Of a stretch of DNA of 64,000 nt, positions 24,815 to 33,288 are shown one piece after another. Numbering within the stretch: the first letter of the stretch is position 1; the number at the start of each line of letters is the position of its first letter. The stretch comes from RCC90-49c sp051016155 (GTDB lineage: Bacteria; Bacteroidota; Bacteroidia; Cytophagales; Amoebophilaceae), in NCBI GenBank assembly GCA_051016155.1, contig CP136537.1:372001-436000 (forward strand). Reading direction: 5' to 3'. The notes below the pieces were generated by a model. The model saw nothing but the letters and a program-made list of their open reading frames with translations, was not told where the DNA came from and did not search any database. A program made the position numbers and the translations under genes.

Positions 24815-26461
24815 TTATGGCTCTTGCCTGTGGGCAAGCACCTCTGCCTCGTCAAATAGCTGTATTGCTTTTTGAAACTCCCCATCTTCTTGGTGATAAA
24901 TGGGATAAAACCCCTGCTCTCCCCATATATGTTGAGCAATGTGGGCCTTAATCAGTAGCTTAATGCGAGACTCAGCAGTGCGAAATGCTTCTTCATCATA
25001 AGTAATGCCTGCCTTGGTTGCTTGAGCAACGAGCTTCTTGAGCATCAAATTATCTGCGTCAAATTGTTGGCAATACTTTTCATACCCCATAGCTGTCAAG
25101 GGCTCCCGACGCTGATCTACATATTCTAACACATATTGCTGAAAGACATACTTGACTTGTAGCTGCTCAAGATAAGAGGAAGTTTGGTAGATGTTGAGAG
25201 GGACAAAATAATCAGGCATAATGCCACCACCACCATACACCGTACGCCCTTTACTAGTCTGGAACTTCAGTGCATCATCAAACTGAATGTTGTCTGCATG
25301 AAAATATTCACCTTGATTATATCTGTCGATCAAGTCCCCGTGGTAGTCTGCCACTCCCTCTCCATAAGGCTTTTGGATAAACCGACCACTGGGGGTGTAG
25401 TAACGCGCTACGGTTAGTCTCAGCTGAGATCCGTCGTGCAGTTGAATAGGCACTTGTACAAGCCCTTTGCCAAAGGACCTTCTGCCCACAATCAGTGCGC
25501 GGTCGTTGTCTTGAAGGGCGCCTGCCACAATCTCAGCGGCAGAAGCAGTGCCTTCGTTGATCAGCACGATGATAGGACATTCTCCAAAGTTATCTTCTCC
25601 TTGCGCGTAGTACTTTTCGCTGTACTTACTGGCCTTGCCTTGCGTGTACACAATAAGTTGTCCTTGATGCAGCATTTTATTGACCAGCTTAATAGCCATA
25701 TCCATGTAGCCTCCTGGATTCCCCCGCAAATCAAGCAAGAGCTTGCTCATACCTTGTTTCTGAAGATTATGAAAGGCTGTTTTAAACTCTGAAAAAGTAT
25801 TAGCAGTGAAACGACTGACTTTGATATAGCCGACCTGCTCATCTACCATGTAGCTAACATTCACAGAATAAAAAGGCACTTTATCTCTAGTGACAGTAAA
25901 GTCAAGTAGTTCTTCCTGACCCTTTCGTCGGACAGAAAGCTTTACTTTGGTGCCCTGGGCTCCTCTCAACCTTTCCATTACTTTAACTGCTTTGATACCT
26001 GACCCTGTGAAGTCTTCGTCGTCCACCCTAATGATCCTATCCCCGGCCCTAATGCCTACTCGCTCTGCAGGTCCCCCACTGATCGGTGAGACTACATAGG
26101 CAGTATCGTGCAGCATCATGAACTCAATACCAATGCCTTCTAGCTCCCCTTTGAGTTCCACATTGCGGAGCGCCAATTCTTTGGCATTGATATAAGCACT
26201 GTGAGGGTCCAACTGCTTGAGCAGCTCGGTGATGGCTGTTTCAGAAAGCGCTTGCAGATCAGTGTCATCTACATAACTATGCTCCACATGCGTCAGAATG
26301 TCTTGAAACTTTTGAGAAGCATTTTGCAACGAAGTGTGCTCTGCGTGTGCATCTCCTTTATTTTGCATCAGAGAAATGCCTACCCACATGCCAATGGCTA
26401 CCGCCAGTGCGCACACTGCAGTAAGGCCAATGATGGGTCTCAAGTTTCTATTTTCACTCAC
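24815..26461 (-). CDS. C-terminal processing peptidase (S41, PDZ)
   Basis: 548 residues from the GTG at 26461. An N-terminal membrane segment (IIGLTAVCALAVAIGMWVGISL) anchors it facing the periplasm. Then an S41 N-terminal region (LLKQLDPHSAYI), a PDZ domain (GIGIEFMMLHDTAYVVSPISGGPAERVGIRAGDRIIRVD) and the protease core with nucleophile Ser in INEGTASAAEIVAGALQD and Lys in RRSFGKGLVQ. A C-terminal extension of about 150 residues follows, common in Bacteroidota CtpA. Processes or degrades periplasmic proteins. A good promoter lies just upstream. Confidence 0.93.
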   Translation of the reverse strand: MSENRNLRPIIGLTAVCALAVAIGMWVGISLMQNKGDAHAEHTSLQNASQKFQDILTHVEHSYVDDTDLQALSETAITELLKQLDPHSAYINAKELALRNVELKGELEGIGIEFMMLHDTAYVVSPISGGPAERVGIRAGDRIIRVDDEDFTGSGIKAVKVMERLRGAQGTKVKLSVRRKGQEELLDFTVTRDKVPFYSVNVSYMVDEQVGYIKVSRFTANTFSEFKTAFHNLQKQGMSKLLLDLRGNPGGYMDMAIKLVNKMLHQGQLIVYTQGKASKYSEKYYAQGEDNFGECPIIVLINEGTASAAEIVAGALQDNDRALIVGRRSFGKGLVQVPIQLHDGSQLRLTVARYYTPSGRFIQKPYGEGVADYHGDLIDRYNQGEYFHADNIQFDDALKFQTSKGRTVYGGGGIMPDYFVPLNIYQTSSYLEQLQVKYVFQQYVLEYVDQRREPLTAMGYEKYCQQFDADNLMLKKLVAQATKAGITYDEEAFRTAESRIKLLIKAHIAQHIWGEQGFYPIYHQEDGEFQKAIQLFDEAEVLAHRQEP

Positions 26462-26502
26462 AGTGGAATATTTTTTGTGTCAGAAAAGTAAGGTATGGAG
26501 TT

Positions 26503-26530
26503 CAAATTTACACTTTTAAAACGTATACAA
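26503..26530 (-). promoter_or_regulatory. Promoter of the S41 peptidase gene
   Basis: TTG, 17 bases, TAAATTTG on the minus strand: a close match to the Bacteroidota consensus with slightly short spacing. The -7 box lies about 40 bases before the GTG start. Confidence 0.55.
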
Positions 26531-26719
26531 GAAGTGGATTCCTTTTTTGAGGAGCCAAGCTTCCCATTTGTAACAAGGCCTGTGAAGATGTTATTTTTGT
26601 AAAGAAGGGTACCAGCATTCTCAGTTCATTGTCAGCTCAAAAGAATCTCTGGGAGCGTCCTAAAAGTGCATTTTCCTTTGCAGCCTTGTAACGGTTTTTC
26701 AGCATCACCTAACAGTCAA

Positions 26720-27160
26720 ATGATGGGCAGAATTTTAGCTATCGATTATGGCGTGAAGCGGGTAGGCATTGCTGTGACAGATCCGCTCAAGCTAATTGCA
26801 ACGCCCCTGACAACAGTTCCGACGGCTGAAACACTCTCTTTTTTGCAGACCTACGTAGAGCAAGAAGAGATAGAAGCCTTGGTAGTGGGTATGCCTAAGC
26901 GCTTAGACAATACTGCGTCAGCAATGACAGCCATGGTTAAAAAGTTTACTCAAACGCTACAAAAAAAATTTCCAGACAAGAAAATCATTCAGCAAGATGA
27001 GCGGTATACTTCCAAGCTAGCCCTAGCCAGCATGATTGAGGGAGGATTCAAGAAAAAGGATCGACGCAACAAAGCTCATTTAGATAAGTTGAGCGCCACA
27101 CTGATCCTTCAGTCTTTTCTAAATACTTCATCAAGCATTCAACATTCTGACAAGACTTAA
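26720..27160 (+). CDS. ruvX: Holliday junction resolvase-like RNase (YqgF)
   Basis: About 146 residues from the ATG at 26720 (MMGRILAIDYGVKRVGIAVTD); the frame is open from 26666, but homologues start here. RNase H-like fold with Asp in AIDYG, the LVVGMPKRLDNTAS strand, QQDERYTSK and the final DKLSATLILQSFL. Implicated in 16S rRNA 5'-end maturation and possibly recombination. The stop is followed within 20 bases by an octamer-type repeat leading into def. Confidence 0.92.
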   Translation: MMGRILAIDYGVKRVGIAVTDPLKLIATPLTTVPTAETLSFLQTYVEQEEIEALVVGMPKRLDNTASAMTAMVKKFTQTLQKKFPDKKIIQQDERYTSKLALASMIEGGFKKKDRRNKAHLDKLSATLILQSFLNTSSSIQHSDKT

Positions 27161-27236
27161 AAAAAGTGCCTTTACAGGCGTAGAAAAAGCTTTCAAATCA
27201 CGCAATCACAAAATTGCTCAATAATACAATGGCCTC
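27141..27236 (+). repeat. Octamer-phased repeat whose end carries the def start codon
   Basis: Head AACATTCTGACAAG, A-run, small stem GCCTTTACAGGC, then AATCACGC, AATCACAA, AATTGCTC, AATAATAC and the terminal AATGGCCTC. The ATG in the terminal box is the def start at 27229. Aligns with 6331-6426. Confidence 0.8.
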
Positions 27237-27789
27237 TATCTACCCTATCGTTGCCTATGGCGACCCCATACTCAGAAAGCAAGCCACAGCCATGGAGCCA
27301 GGCACAGACGTAAAAGCACTGGCCGAAGACATGATCGCCACGATGGAACTAGCGCAGGGAGTAGGACTTGCTGCTCCCCAGATTGGGCAAGGCATGCGTA
27401 TATTCGTAGCAGCTTTAGCGCCTCCCCATGAAGAAGCACAACAAGCAAGGAGACACAACAAAGTGTTCATTAATCCTACACTGACCATCGATACTTCTAC
27501 TCCCTCCACCTCTTATGACGAGGGGTGCTTGAGCATTCCAGGCATCATAGTGCCAGTGCTGCGCAAAGAAAGACTCATCATTAGCTACTTTGATAAAGAT
27601 TGGCAACCGCATGAAGAAGCTTACACAGGCTTTTCGGCCAGAGTGCTGCAGCATGAATATGACCATCTAGAAGGAAAGCTACACATCGATTATGCGACTC
27701 CTTTGAAGAAAAGAATGCTTAAAGGGAAGCTAAACGACATTAAGAGAGGTAACGTAGACGCTCCCTACAAAATGCGGTTTCCTACTTAG
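27229..27789 (+). CDS. def: Peptide deformylase
   Basis: Removes the formyl group from the N-terminal Met of new proteins. 186 residues from the ATG at 27229 (MASIYPIVAYGDPILRK). Motif 1 GVGLAAPQIGQ, motif 2 EGCLSIPG (metal-binding Cys) and motif 3 QHEYDHLEG (two His and catalytic Glu) are all present. The start codon is part of the octamer-phased repeat; a TTG at 27214 is in frame but lies inside the repeat and is unlikely. Confidence 0.96.
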   Translation: MASIYPIVAYGDPILRKQATAMEPGTDVKALAEDMIATMELAQGVGLAAPQIGQGMRIFVAALAPPHEEAQQARRHNKVFINPTLTIDTSTPSTSYDEGCLSIPGIIVPVLRKERLIISYFDKDWQPHEEAYTGFSARVLQHEYDHLEGKLHIDYATPLKKRMLKGKLNDIKRGNVDAPYKMRFPT

Positions 27790-27945
27790 GCCTGTTCTGT
27801 GTTGCCCTTTAGCTCATCGAACTGGTAGGATGGCCGCACAAGTGCCCTCTCTATGTTCGTAAAAATTCCATTAATTTTAGAGCTCCGTGCACAGAACGAG
27901 GATATCATTTCCTGTATCTTGAGAAGTTGCTAAAGTTATCCAGCC

Positions 27946-27974
27946 ACCAAATTGCTCAATAGTAAAATGATCTC
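27946..27974 (+). repeat. Octamer-phased repeat, short copy before mscS-like gene
   Basis: AATTGCTC, AATAGTAA, AATGATCTC: two units and the terminal box, 34 bases before the mechanosensitive channel start. The ATG in this box opens only a short frame. Confidence 0.6.
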
Positions 27975-28007
27975 AGAGCAGATGGGGAATAAAAATTATT
28001 GCTTTCT

Positions 28008-29579
28008 ATGAAGCTTCGCATTGCAGCCACGTCTCTTTTTATCCTGTTCTGTGTTTTTTCAGTGCAAGCACGAGAAGATCTGTGCGATTACAGTCTTGAC
28101 TCTCCTTATGCGACTGTTATTACTCACCTAGGCTTCTTACAAAAAGGCAATTACCACCCTGAAATTGCGGCCAAGACCTTCTCACAAGCGCATAGAAGCA
28201 AAGAGGAAGCCATTGAGTTAGCGATTAGGCTCAAAGAACTACTTGAAAAAGGGGGCATTGATATTGACATAACGCAACTCCCGCAAGATGTCAACCACAT
28301 AGATCCTAAGGCCAAGTATCACAGATACCAGCTTACAAAATTATTTCCTGATATCTATCTCGTAAAAAAGGGAGGGCAGTGGTTATACAGTGAAGAAACA
28401 GCTCGGTTTATCGCTGACCTTGCGCAAGAAAACGACCATTGGGGCGTAGAGAAGCTCCATAGCCTCTTACCAAGCAGTTTTAGTACGACTTTCTTGGGGC
28501 TCTATATATGGCAATATGCTATGCTGGCAATGCTTGCTCTATTGCTCACAGTGGTCTATACGGTGATAGTGGTACTGGTAAGAAAGTGGCTCCATCGGCT
28601 TTTACAGCGCTGGTCCCCCCAGTACATGCTATCAGCGGAAAAACCGACTAGCATCGCTATAGTATCGCTCTTGCTTATGCTTCTCTTACCTGTTGTGCAG
28701 CTTCCTATCATGGCAGAAAAGGTGGTCCTTCTACTGCTGCAAGGGGTCTTAGCAATGTCCATTACGGTAGTATGTTATCGCTCGATCAATTTGATAGTAT
28801 CACAAATCAGTAAAAGAACAAGTACAGAAGCAGGGGAGTCCAATGCTCAATTAGTACTGCTGATCAAACCTTTTCTGAAAGTGTTTGTGGTGATTACAGG
28901 GGCTTTACTCACCTTGCGGAGCCTCAACTTTGATATCTCTGCCCTTTTGGCTGGTGTTTCTATTGGTGGTGTAGGGTTGGCACTGGCCTCTCAAGATACG
29001 ATCAAAAATCTCTTTGGCTCGCTCATGATTTTTATTGACCAACCTTTTGTGGTGGGCGACCTCATTGCCACAGAGGCGATTGAAGGACAAGTAGAAGAAA
29101 TTGGCCTGCGCTCTACGCGCATACGCACACCCCAGGACTCCCTAATGTATGTCCCTAATGCCAAGCTGGCCAATATCCACGTAGACAACTATGGATTGAG
29201 AACCTACCGACGCTTTGACACACGCATCGCTATTGCCTACCATACGCCGCCTCATTTGATCGAAACATTGGTGGAAGGACTACGGAAAATCGTGAAGGAG
29301 CATCCCTACACGAGAAAAGACAAACAATTCGTTTATCTAGAAGATATCCGAGAGTCTACGCTGCAAATTTTACTTAGTGTATACTTCAGAGCCAATGGTA
29401 GAGACAAAGAGTTGCAGTACAGGCACGAAGTACTGAGCGATATGATCAAGCTGGTAGAGGCCCTAGATATACGCCTGGCGTTTCCGTCGCAAACGCTGCA
29501 CATGGCGTCTTTTCCTGAAAGAGACCATCCCTTGCCCGTTGAGCATATCAACCTCCCTCAAGAAGGAGGTCAACAGTGA
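28008..29579 (+). CDS. MscS-family mechanosensitive channel
   Basis: About 523 residues from the ATG at 28008, starting with a signal peptide (MKLRIAATSLFILFCVFSVQA). A periplasmic N-terminal domain of about 150 residues follows, then several membrane helices (AMLALLLTVVYTVIVVLV and others), and the MscS core: GVSIGGVGLALASQDTIKNL and SLMIFIDQPFVVGD, then the cytosolic beta domain with IRTPQDSLMYVPNAKLAN. Releases solutes upon osmotic downshock. Larger than E. coli MscS, as in MscK/YbdG-type relatives. Confidence 0.9.
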   Translation: MKLRIAATSLFILFCVFSVQAREDLCDYSLDSPYATVITHLGFLQKGNYHPEIAAKTFSQAHRSKEEAIELAIRLKELLEKGGIDIDITQLPQDVNHIDPKAKYHRYQLTKLFPDIYLVKKGGQWLYSEETARFIADLAQENDHWGVEKLHSLLPSSFSTTFLGLYIWQYAMLAMLALLLTVVYTVIVVLVRKWLHRLLQRWSPQYMLSAEKPTSIAIVSLLLMLLLPVVQLPIMAEKVVLLLLQGVLAMSITVVCYRSINLIVSQISKRTSTEAGESNAQLVLLIKPFLKVFVVITGALLTLRSLNFDISALLAGVSIGGVGLALASQDTIKNLFGSLMIFIDQPFVVGDLIATEAIEGQVEEIGLRSTRIRTPQDSLMYVPNAKLANIHVDNYGLRTYRRFDTRIAIAYHTPPHLIETLVEGLRKIVKEHPYTRKDKQFVYLEDIRESTLQILLSVYFRANGRDKELQYRHEVLSDMIKLVEALDIRLAFPSQTLHMASFPERDHPLPVEHINLPQEGGQQ

Positions 29580-29778
29580 CAGTACTTCCCTGCAAAAACA
29601 AGTGCTGGCAAGATTAAAACCCATTGAGACAGTTCGAAACGCATAAGAATACGCTTAGAGACTACTGCAAAATAGCCCAAACGCGTTGCTCAACGTTGCC
29701 TGTAGGCTATCTTCTGTGCTAGAAAGCTTCTTTTAATCACTCGCCTTACGCACTCCTCTTGATACACCTCATCTCGTT

Positions 29779-29852
29779 ATGGTGAGCGTAGCGAAACATC
29801 CTTGCGAGGCCCATACCACGCAGAGATTCCTCGCCAGGTTCGGAATGACAAG
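29779..29852. repeat. REP-like dispersed sequence
   Basis: GTGAGCGTAGCGAAACATCC, then GAGATTCCTCGCC and TTCGGAATGACAAG. The two parts resemble a type of dispersed repeat found in many bacterial genomes. The core recurs near 24694 and 38910. Confidence 0.5.
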
Positions 29853-29870
29853 GCCACTGCGTGAGGTGAG

Positions 29871-29909
29871 TCACTCAATCAAAAAATTACCCAATAAGAT
29901 CATGAGCTC
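29871..29909 (+). repeat. Octamer-phased repeat before ssrA
   Basis: TCACTC, AATCAAAA, AATTACCC, AATAAGAT, then CATGAGCTC as terminal box. Confidence 0.65.
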
Positions 29910-29979
29910 ATTTCTATGCCTTTTCTTCCAAACTAGGAAGGTTATGAGAGCCTCCAACCAGCTGAGTGGGCGCAGTACT

Positions 29980-30009
29980 TTGGAGGGTAATAATTTCTTG
30001 CTAGGTTTG
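29980..30009 (+). promoter_or_regulatory. ssrA promoter, consensus Bacteroidota type
   Basis: TTG at 29980-29982, exactly 19 bases, then TAGGTTTG at 30002-30009, a full match to TTG-N19-TAnnTTTG. Transcription would start around 30015, about 20 bases before the mature tmRNA 5' end, which RNase P would generate. Confidence 0.75.
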
Positions 30010-30035
30010 TCACTAATCCCAATAGTAACAACCAT

Positions 30036-30426
30036 GGGGTCGACTGGTATTGACGATAAGCATCGGTCCAGTGTAAGCATGCGGGGTGTTGTAAGTAGTA
30101 CCTCTGAAACAAACTTACGCAAGCATATAAATGGCAATTCTGCCTTCAACAGCGTAAACAACAATGTTTACGCTCTTGCTGCCTAGTCGGAGACTAAGTA
30201 GTGAGGGTCTCGCTGGTCCTCAGTTCTACAGGATTAGCACCAGAGACATCGACTTGTAGAACTAGCTGCAGCAGGTACGTGATGCTGTGGCGAAACTGAA
30301 GCGCGTATACGGAGCGCCTGAGGTAAGTGGCTGACCCTGACGCTCCTGACAAGTAACAGCCACTAAGCATGTAGAAACCATTGTGATGGACTTGTTCGGA
30401 CGAGGGTTCGATTCCCTCCGACTCCA
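30036..30426 (+). ncRNA. ssrA: tmRNA (ssrA)
   Basis: Rescues stalled ribosomes by trans-translation. The 5' end GGGGTCG pairs with the 3' CGACTCC (7 bp), followed by discriminator A; CCA is not encoded. The T arm is GAGGGTTCGATTCCCTC. The tag frame starts at about 30133 (GGC) and encodes GNSAFNSVNNNVYALAA before TAG at 30184-30186. The end YALAA is the expected protease-recognition signal. At 17 codons the tag is longer than the roughly 9-codon tags I know from Bacteroides-type genomes. About 391 bases in total. Confidence 0.93.
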
Positions 30427-30579
30427 CTTCATGCATTGAGCACACGCCATGGACAACACAGGCCAGCGGCAGAAGCAGAAAAAGAAGGCAGTGCCGCGCC
30501 AGGGACAGGAGGTTGACACTTACTGGGAAGAATTTTCTTTGCTTTCTATAGAATTTCACTACTTGATTTCTGTCAATAC

Positions 30580-31080
30580 ACCCCCGTCGGTCATCTGCTG
30601 ACCTTGTGCATTTCGCTCCTTCTTAATGACCTGGATGTGCTGATCAAAGTACCATATTAGCTCTTCCTACGTGCAGCCCATCATCCCTGCATGCTGAGAG
30701 GGTCCATGCTGATGTCATTCAAGTGATTGGCTCCAGAAAAGAATAAAATCTACGAGAACTCGCAGAGGCCTGTAACAAAGGTAAATTTCAAGAGCGTTTC
30801 CAAGTTCTTGAGCGTAGCGAAAAAATCTTGAAGCAGCTTGCGGTTCTCGCCTCCTGCCCCTGGATGATAAAGGTGATCAATGATAGGCTTGTCGCACTCA
30901 TCCACCAGTACTACAACTTGCTTTTTTCATGATAGCGCTTTGACAAGATTTTTGAGCCCTTTTTGGGCTGAAGGGAGATCAATCTGTAGTCCATTCATTA
31001 GTTCAGTTTGAGGAACAAGTACTGCTTGTCAAGGCTATTTCGTAAGCTCGTCTGCTTTTCTTTTCCCTTAGCTAACTATA
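30580..31080 (-). pseudogene. AAA-ATPase-like/nuclease gene, decayed ATPase part
   Basis: The minus strand contains LQIDLPSAQKGLKNLVKALS, then KQVVVLVDECDKPIIDHL (Walker B-like motif of the AAA-ATPase-like family), LLQDFFATLKNLETLLKFTFVTG, DISMDPLSMQG and EELIWYFDQHI. These fit the family in the right order but in different frames, separated by stops and shifts. No intact start or C-terminal nuclease domain is present. Same family as the remnants at 23913-24088 and 37988-38812. Confidence 0.7.
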
Positions 31081-31346
31081 TATCCTGATAGCTCTGCAAA
31101 ACAGGCGTAAGTATCAGAAACAGGTCCTATGAATGCATCTGACACCTTTGAAGAGAGTCTTTTATGAGTTTTGCAGCACGCTTAGTCTGATAATGGCCTG
31201 GGACAAGTTGTAGTTGTTACACTCGAAGAGGACATTGATTCGCTAGAGACTCAAGTGCAAACTGTTGGTCAGAACAAACCGAGCTGCCTACTGAGAGTTG
31301 CATAAACTGAGAGAAGTTGTGTGGAGAGAGTAAAGAAAATGGGCAA

Positions 31347-31374
31347 TAAAAAACCCCGCTTTTGCGGGGCTTTG
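31347..31374 (-). terminator. Terminator of the cold-shock gene
   Basis: On the minus strand CCCCGC-AAAA-GCGGGG followed by six T: a strong intrinsic terminator starting about 10 bases after the stop codon. Confidence 0.85.
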
Positions 31375-31383
31375 ATTCAGGCG

Positions 31384-31578
31384 TTAAGACAACCTGACGT
31401 TCACTGCATTCAATCCTCTAGGAGTTTCTTTGACTTCAAAAGTCACTTCATCTCCTTCTTTGACTTCCTGGCCATCCAGAGCTGTTACATGTACGAAATA
31501 ATCTTTTGCCTCAGTGGCTTCTGTAATAAATCCAAATCCTTTGGAATCATTAAAAAATTTAACTGTTCCTGTTTTCAT
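31384..31578 (-). CDS. Cold-shock protein (CspA family)
   Basis: 64 residues forming one cold-shock domain that binds single-stranded RNA. RNP1 is KGFGFI and RNP2 YFVHVTAL; the start GTVKFFNDSKGFGFIT is canonical. RNA chaperone likely abundant at all temperatures. Has its own -7 box (31608-31615) and a strong terminator, so monocistronic. Confidence 0.95.
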   Translation of the reverse strand: MKTGTVKFFNDSKGFGFITEATEAKDYFVHVTALDGQEVKEGDEVTFEVKETPRGLNAVNVRLS

Positions 31579-31607
31579 TCTTTTGTTTTGATGATTAATA
31601 ACTTTTT

Positions 31608-31615
31608 CAAAGCTA
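31608..31615 (-). promoter_or_regulatory. Possible -7 box of the cold-shock gene
   Basis: TAGCTTTG on the minus strand fits TAnnTTTG, 29 bases before the ATG. No TTG lies at 19 bases, but one is present closer (9 bases). Confidence 0.4.
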
Positions 31616-31716
31616 ACATAAAGTCAAGAGAAAAAGAAACCTAGGGGCTGATAGACTAGTGGGGCTATGCAGAAGCGCCTGTTAGGTCTTTAATGGGAAG
31701 CTATTGCCCCTACAGA

Positions 31717-33108
31717 TCAGACACTCTTACGCAAATATTCATCCACCCCTTGCCTCACCTGTGTGGCCAGATGTAGGGCCTCGGCTTCTGTCCTAGCTTC
31801 AGCATAAAGGCGGACAACAGGCTCTGTACCAGAAGCCCTCAGATGCACCCAGCCTTGCTTAAACAATATCTTAAGACCATCTGCTGTATTGATAGGATAA
31901 GTACTGAACTGCTCTTGCACATGGGCCATAACAGCCGCTAGGTCCAGCGTAGGAGTTAACTGTATTTTTTGTTTGACCATGACGTAGTCAGGATAGCCAG
32001 CCCGCAGTGACGAAGCAGTTTGGCCTGTGCGGGCCAAGTGTGACAGTATGAGCGCTATGCCTACCAGCGCATCGCGCCCATAGTGTAACGCAGGATAGAT
32101 GATGCCTCCATTGCCTTCACCACCCATCACCGCTTGTGTGGCTTTCATTTGCGCCACCACGTGCAGCTCTCCTACAGGAGTGCTGGTATGCTGGCCACCA
32201 TATTGCGCCGTAATGTCTTGCAGGGCATTCGAAGAAGACAAGTTAGAAACAGTGTTTCCAGGAGTGTGGCGTAAGACATAATCAGCCGCTGCCACCAAAG
32301 TGTAGTCCTCACCCCAAGGGACGCCTTTTTCGTCAATGACCACCAGCCGATCTACATCAGGGTCTACCGCAAAGCCCAAATTATGCTCTCCCACCTGCAT
32401 CGTCTGTATCAAATCAGTGAGATGAGCGGCCAGAGGCTCTGGATCGTGCGGAAAATGGCCGTTAGGCTCACAGTGCAGCGTCGTGAGATGTGCAACGCCC
32501 AGCGCGCGCAAAAGCTGTGGCACTGCTATGCCCCCTGTAGAATTGACTGCATCCACAGCAATTTTGAAATGACAACGACGAATAGCAGACACATCCACCA
32601 AAGGCAGCGCTAAAATCTGGGCAATATGTTGGGCCAGTGCATCCTCTTGAAGTATGTATTGCCCCTGCTGCGCCAACGGTGCAAAGCTGGGATCGGGCTG
32701 GGCGGCCAGCGAAAAGACTTCGTTGGCTGCCTCCTCCTCTATGAACTCTCCCGCCTGATTCAGCAACTTCAAGGCATTCCAGTCAGTAGGATTATGGCTG
32801 GCTGTAATAACGATGCCTCCCCCAGCTTGCACGCTGGGCACTGTGACGGCCACAGTGGGTGTAGTAGAAAGGCCCAAATCAACCACAGTAATGCCTAGGC
32901 TCTGCAGCGTAGCACTGACCAGCTGGCTAATGACTGGCCCAGAGCGCCGCGCATCGCGCCCAATGACCACCTTCTTGTACGCAGACTGCTGCAGCACCCA
33001 TCTACCAAAAGCAGTGGTCAGCGTCACTACGTCAATAGGAGTAAGGGCAGCCCCTACTTGGCCCCCTATGGTGCCGCGAATACCTGAAGTAGATTTGATG
33101 AGTGGCAT
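31717..33108 (-). CDS. glmM: Phosphoglucosamine mutase
   Basis: Converts glucosamine-6-phosphate to glucosamine-1-phosphate for UDP-GlcNAc, feeding peptidoglycan and lipid A. 463 residues. Phosphoserine loop VITASHNPTDWNALK, metal loop DPDVDRLVVIDEKG, sugar loop GGEGNGGIIYP and phosphate-binding RASGTEPVVRLY. The start MPLIKSTSGIRGTIGG is canonical for Bacteroidota. A phosphomannomutase of the same superfamily is an alternative, but the N-terminus favours GlmM. Confidence 0.9.
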   Translation of the reverse strand: MPLIKSTSGIRGTIGGQVGAALTPIDVVTLTTAFGRWVLQQSAYKKVVIGRDARRSGPVISQLVSATLQSLGITVVDLGLSTTPTVAVTVPSVQAGGGIVITASHNPTDWNALKLLNQAGEFIEEEAANEVFSLAAQPDPSFAPLAQQGQYILQEDALAQHIAQILALPLVDVSAIRRCHFKIAVDAVNSTGGIAVPQLLRALGVAHLTTLHCEPNGHFPHDPEPLAAHLTDLIQTMQVGEHNLGFAVDPDVDRLVVIDEKGVPWGEDYTLVAAADYVLRHTPGNTVSNLSSSNALQDITAQYGGQHTSTPVGELHVVAQMKATQAVMGGEGNGGIIYPALHYGRDALVGIALILSHLARTGQTASSLRAGYPDYVMVKQKIQLTPTLDLAAVMAHVQEQFSTYPINTADGLKILFKQGWVHLRASGTEPVVRLYAEARTEAEALHLATQVRQGVDEYLRKSV

Positions 33109-33288
33109 ATGCGTAGCGTAATGAGACGTTTCCCAAATGTACGCGCTTTTCTCCTCTGACGAAGCAGTGCGTGGGCAGACATAAAGAGGCAGTCAAAAGA
33201 AAAGAGTATGTTGACAAAAAATAGATCATTTTTGTTAAAATTGTTTATCTTTAATCCGTCAATAAGCAACTCTCAAAATCCTACCCTC

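Larger units (their letters stand above)
29580..29979. other. Intergenic region with REP-like and octamer repeats
   Basis: No gene recognised. Contains the REP-like sequence at 29779-29852 and an octamer repeat at 29871-29909, followed by the ssrA promoter. Confidence 0.5.

Noticed and set aside
29779..30186. Plus-strand open frame ending NNNVYALAA
   Set aside because: It overlaps the tmRNA; the last codons are the tmRNA tag, and the rest covers a REP-like sequence and the ssrA promoter.
30194..30559. Two overlapping minus-strand frames
   Set aside because: They are antisense to the 3' half of tmRNA and show no protein family features.
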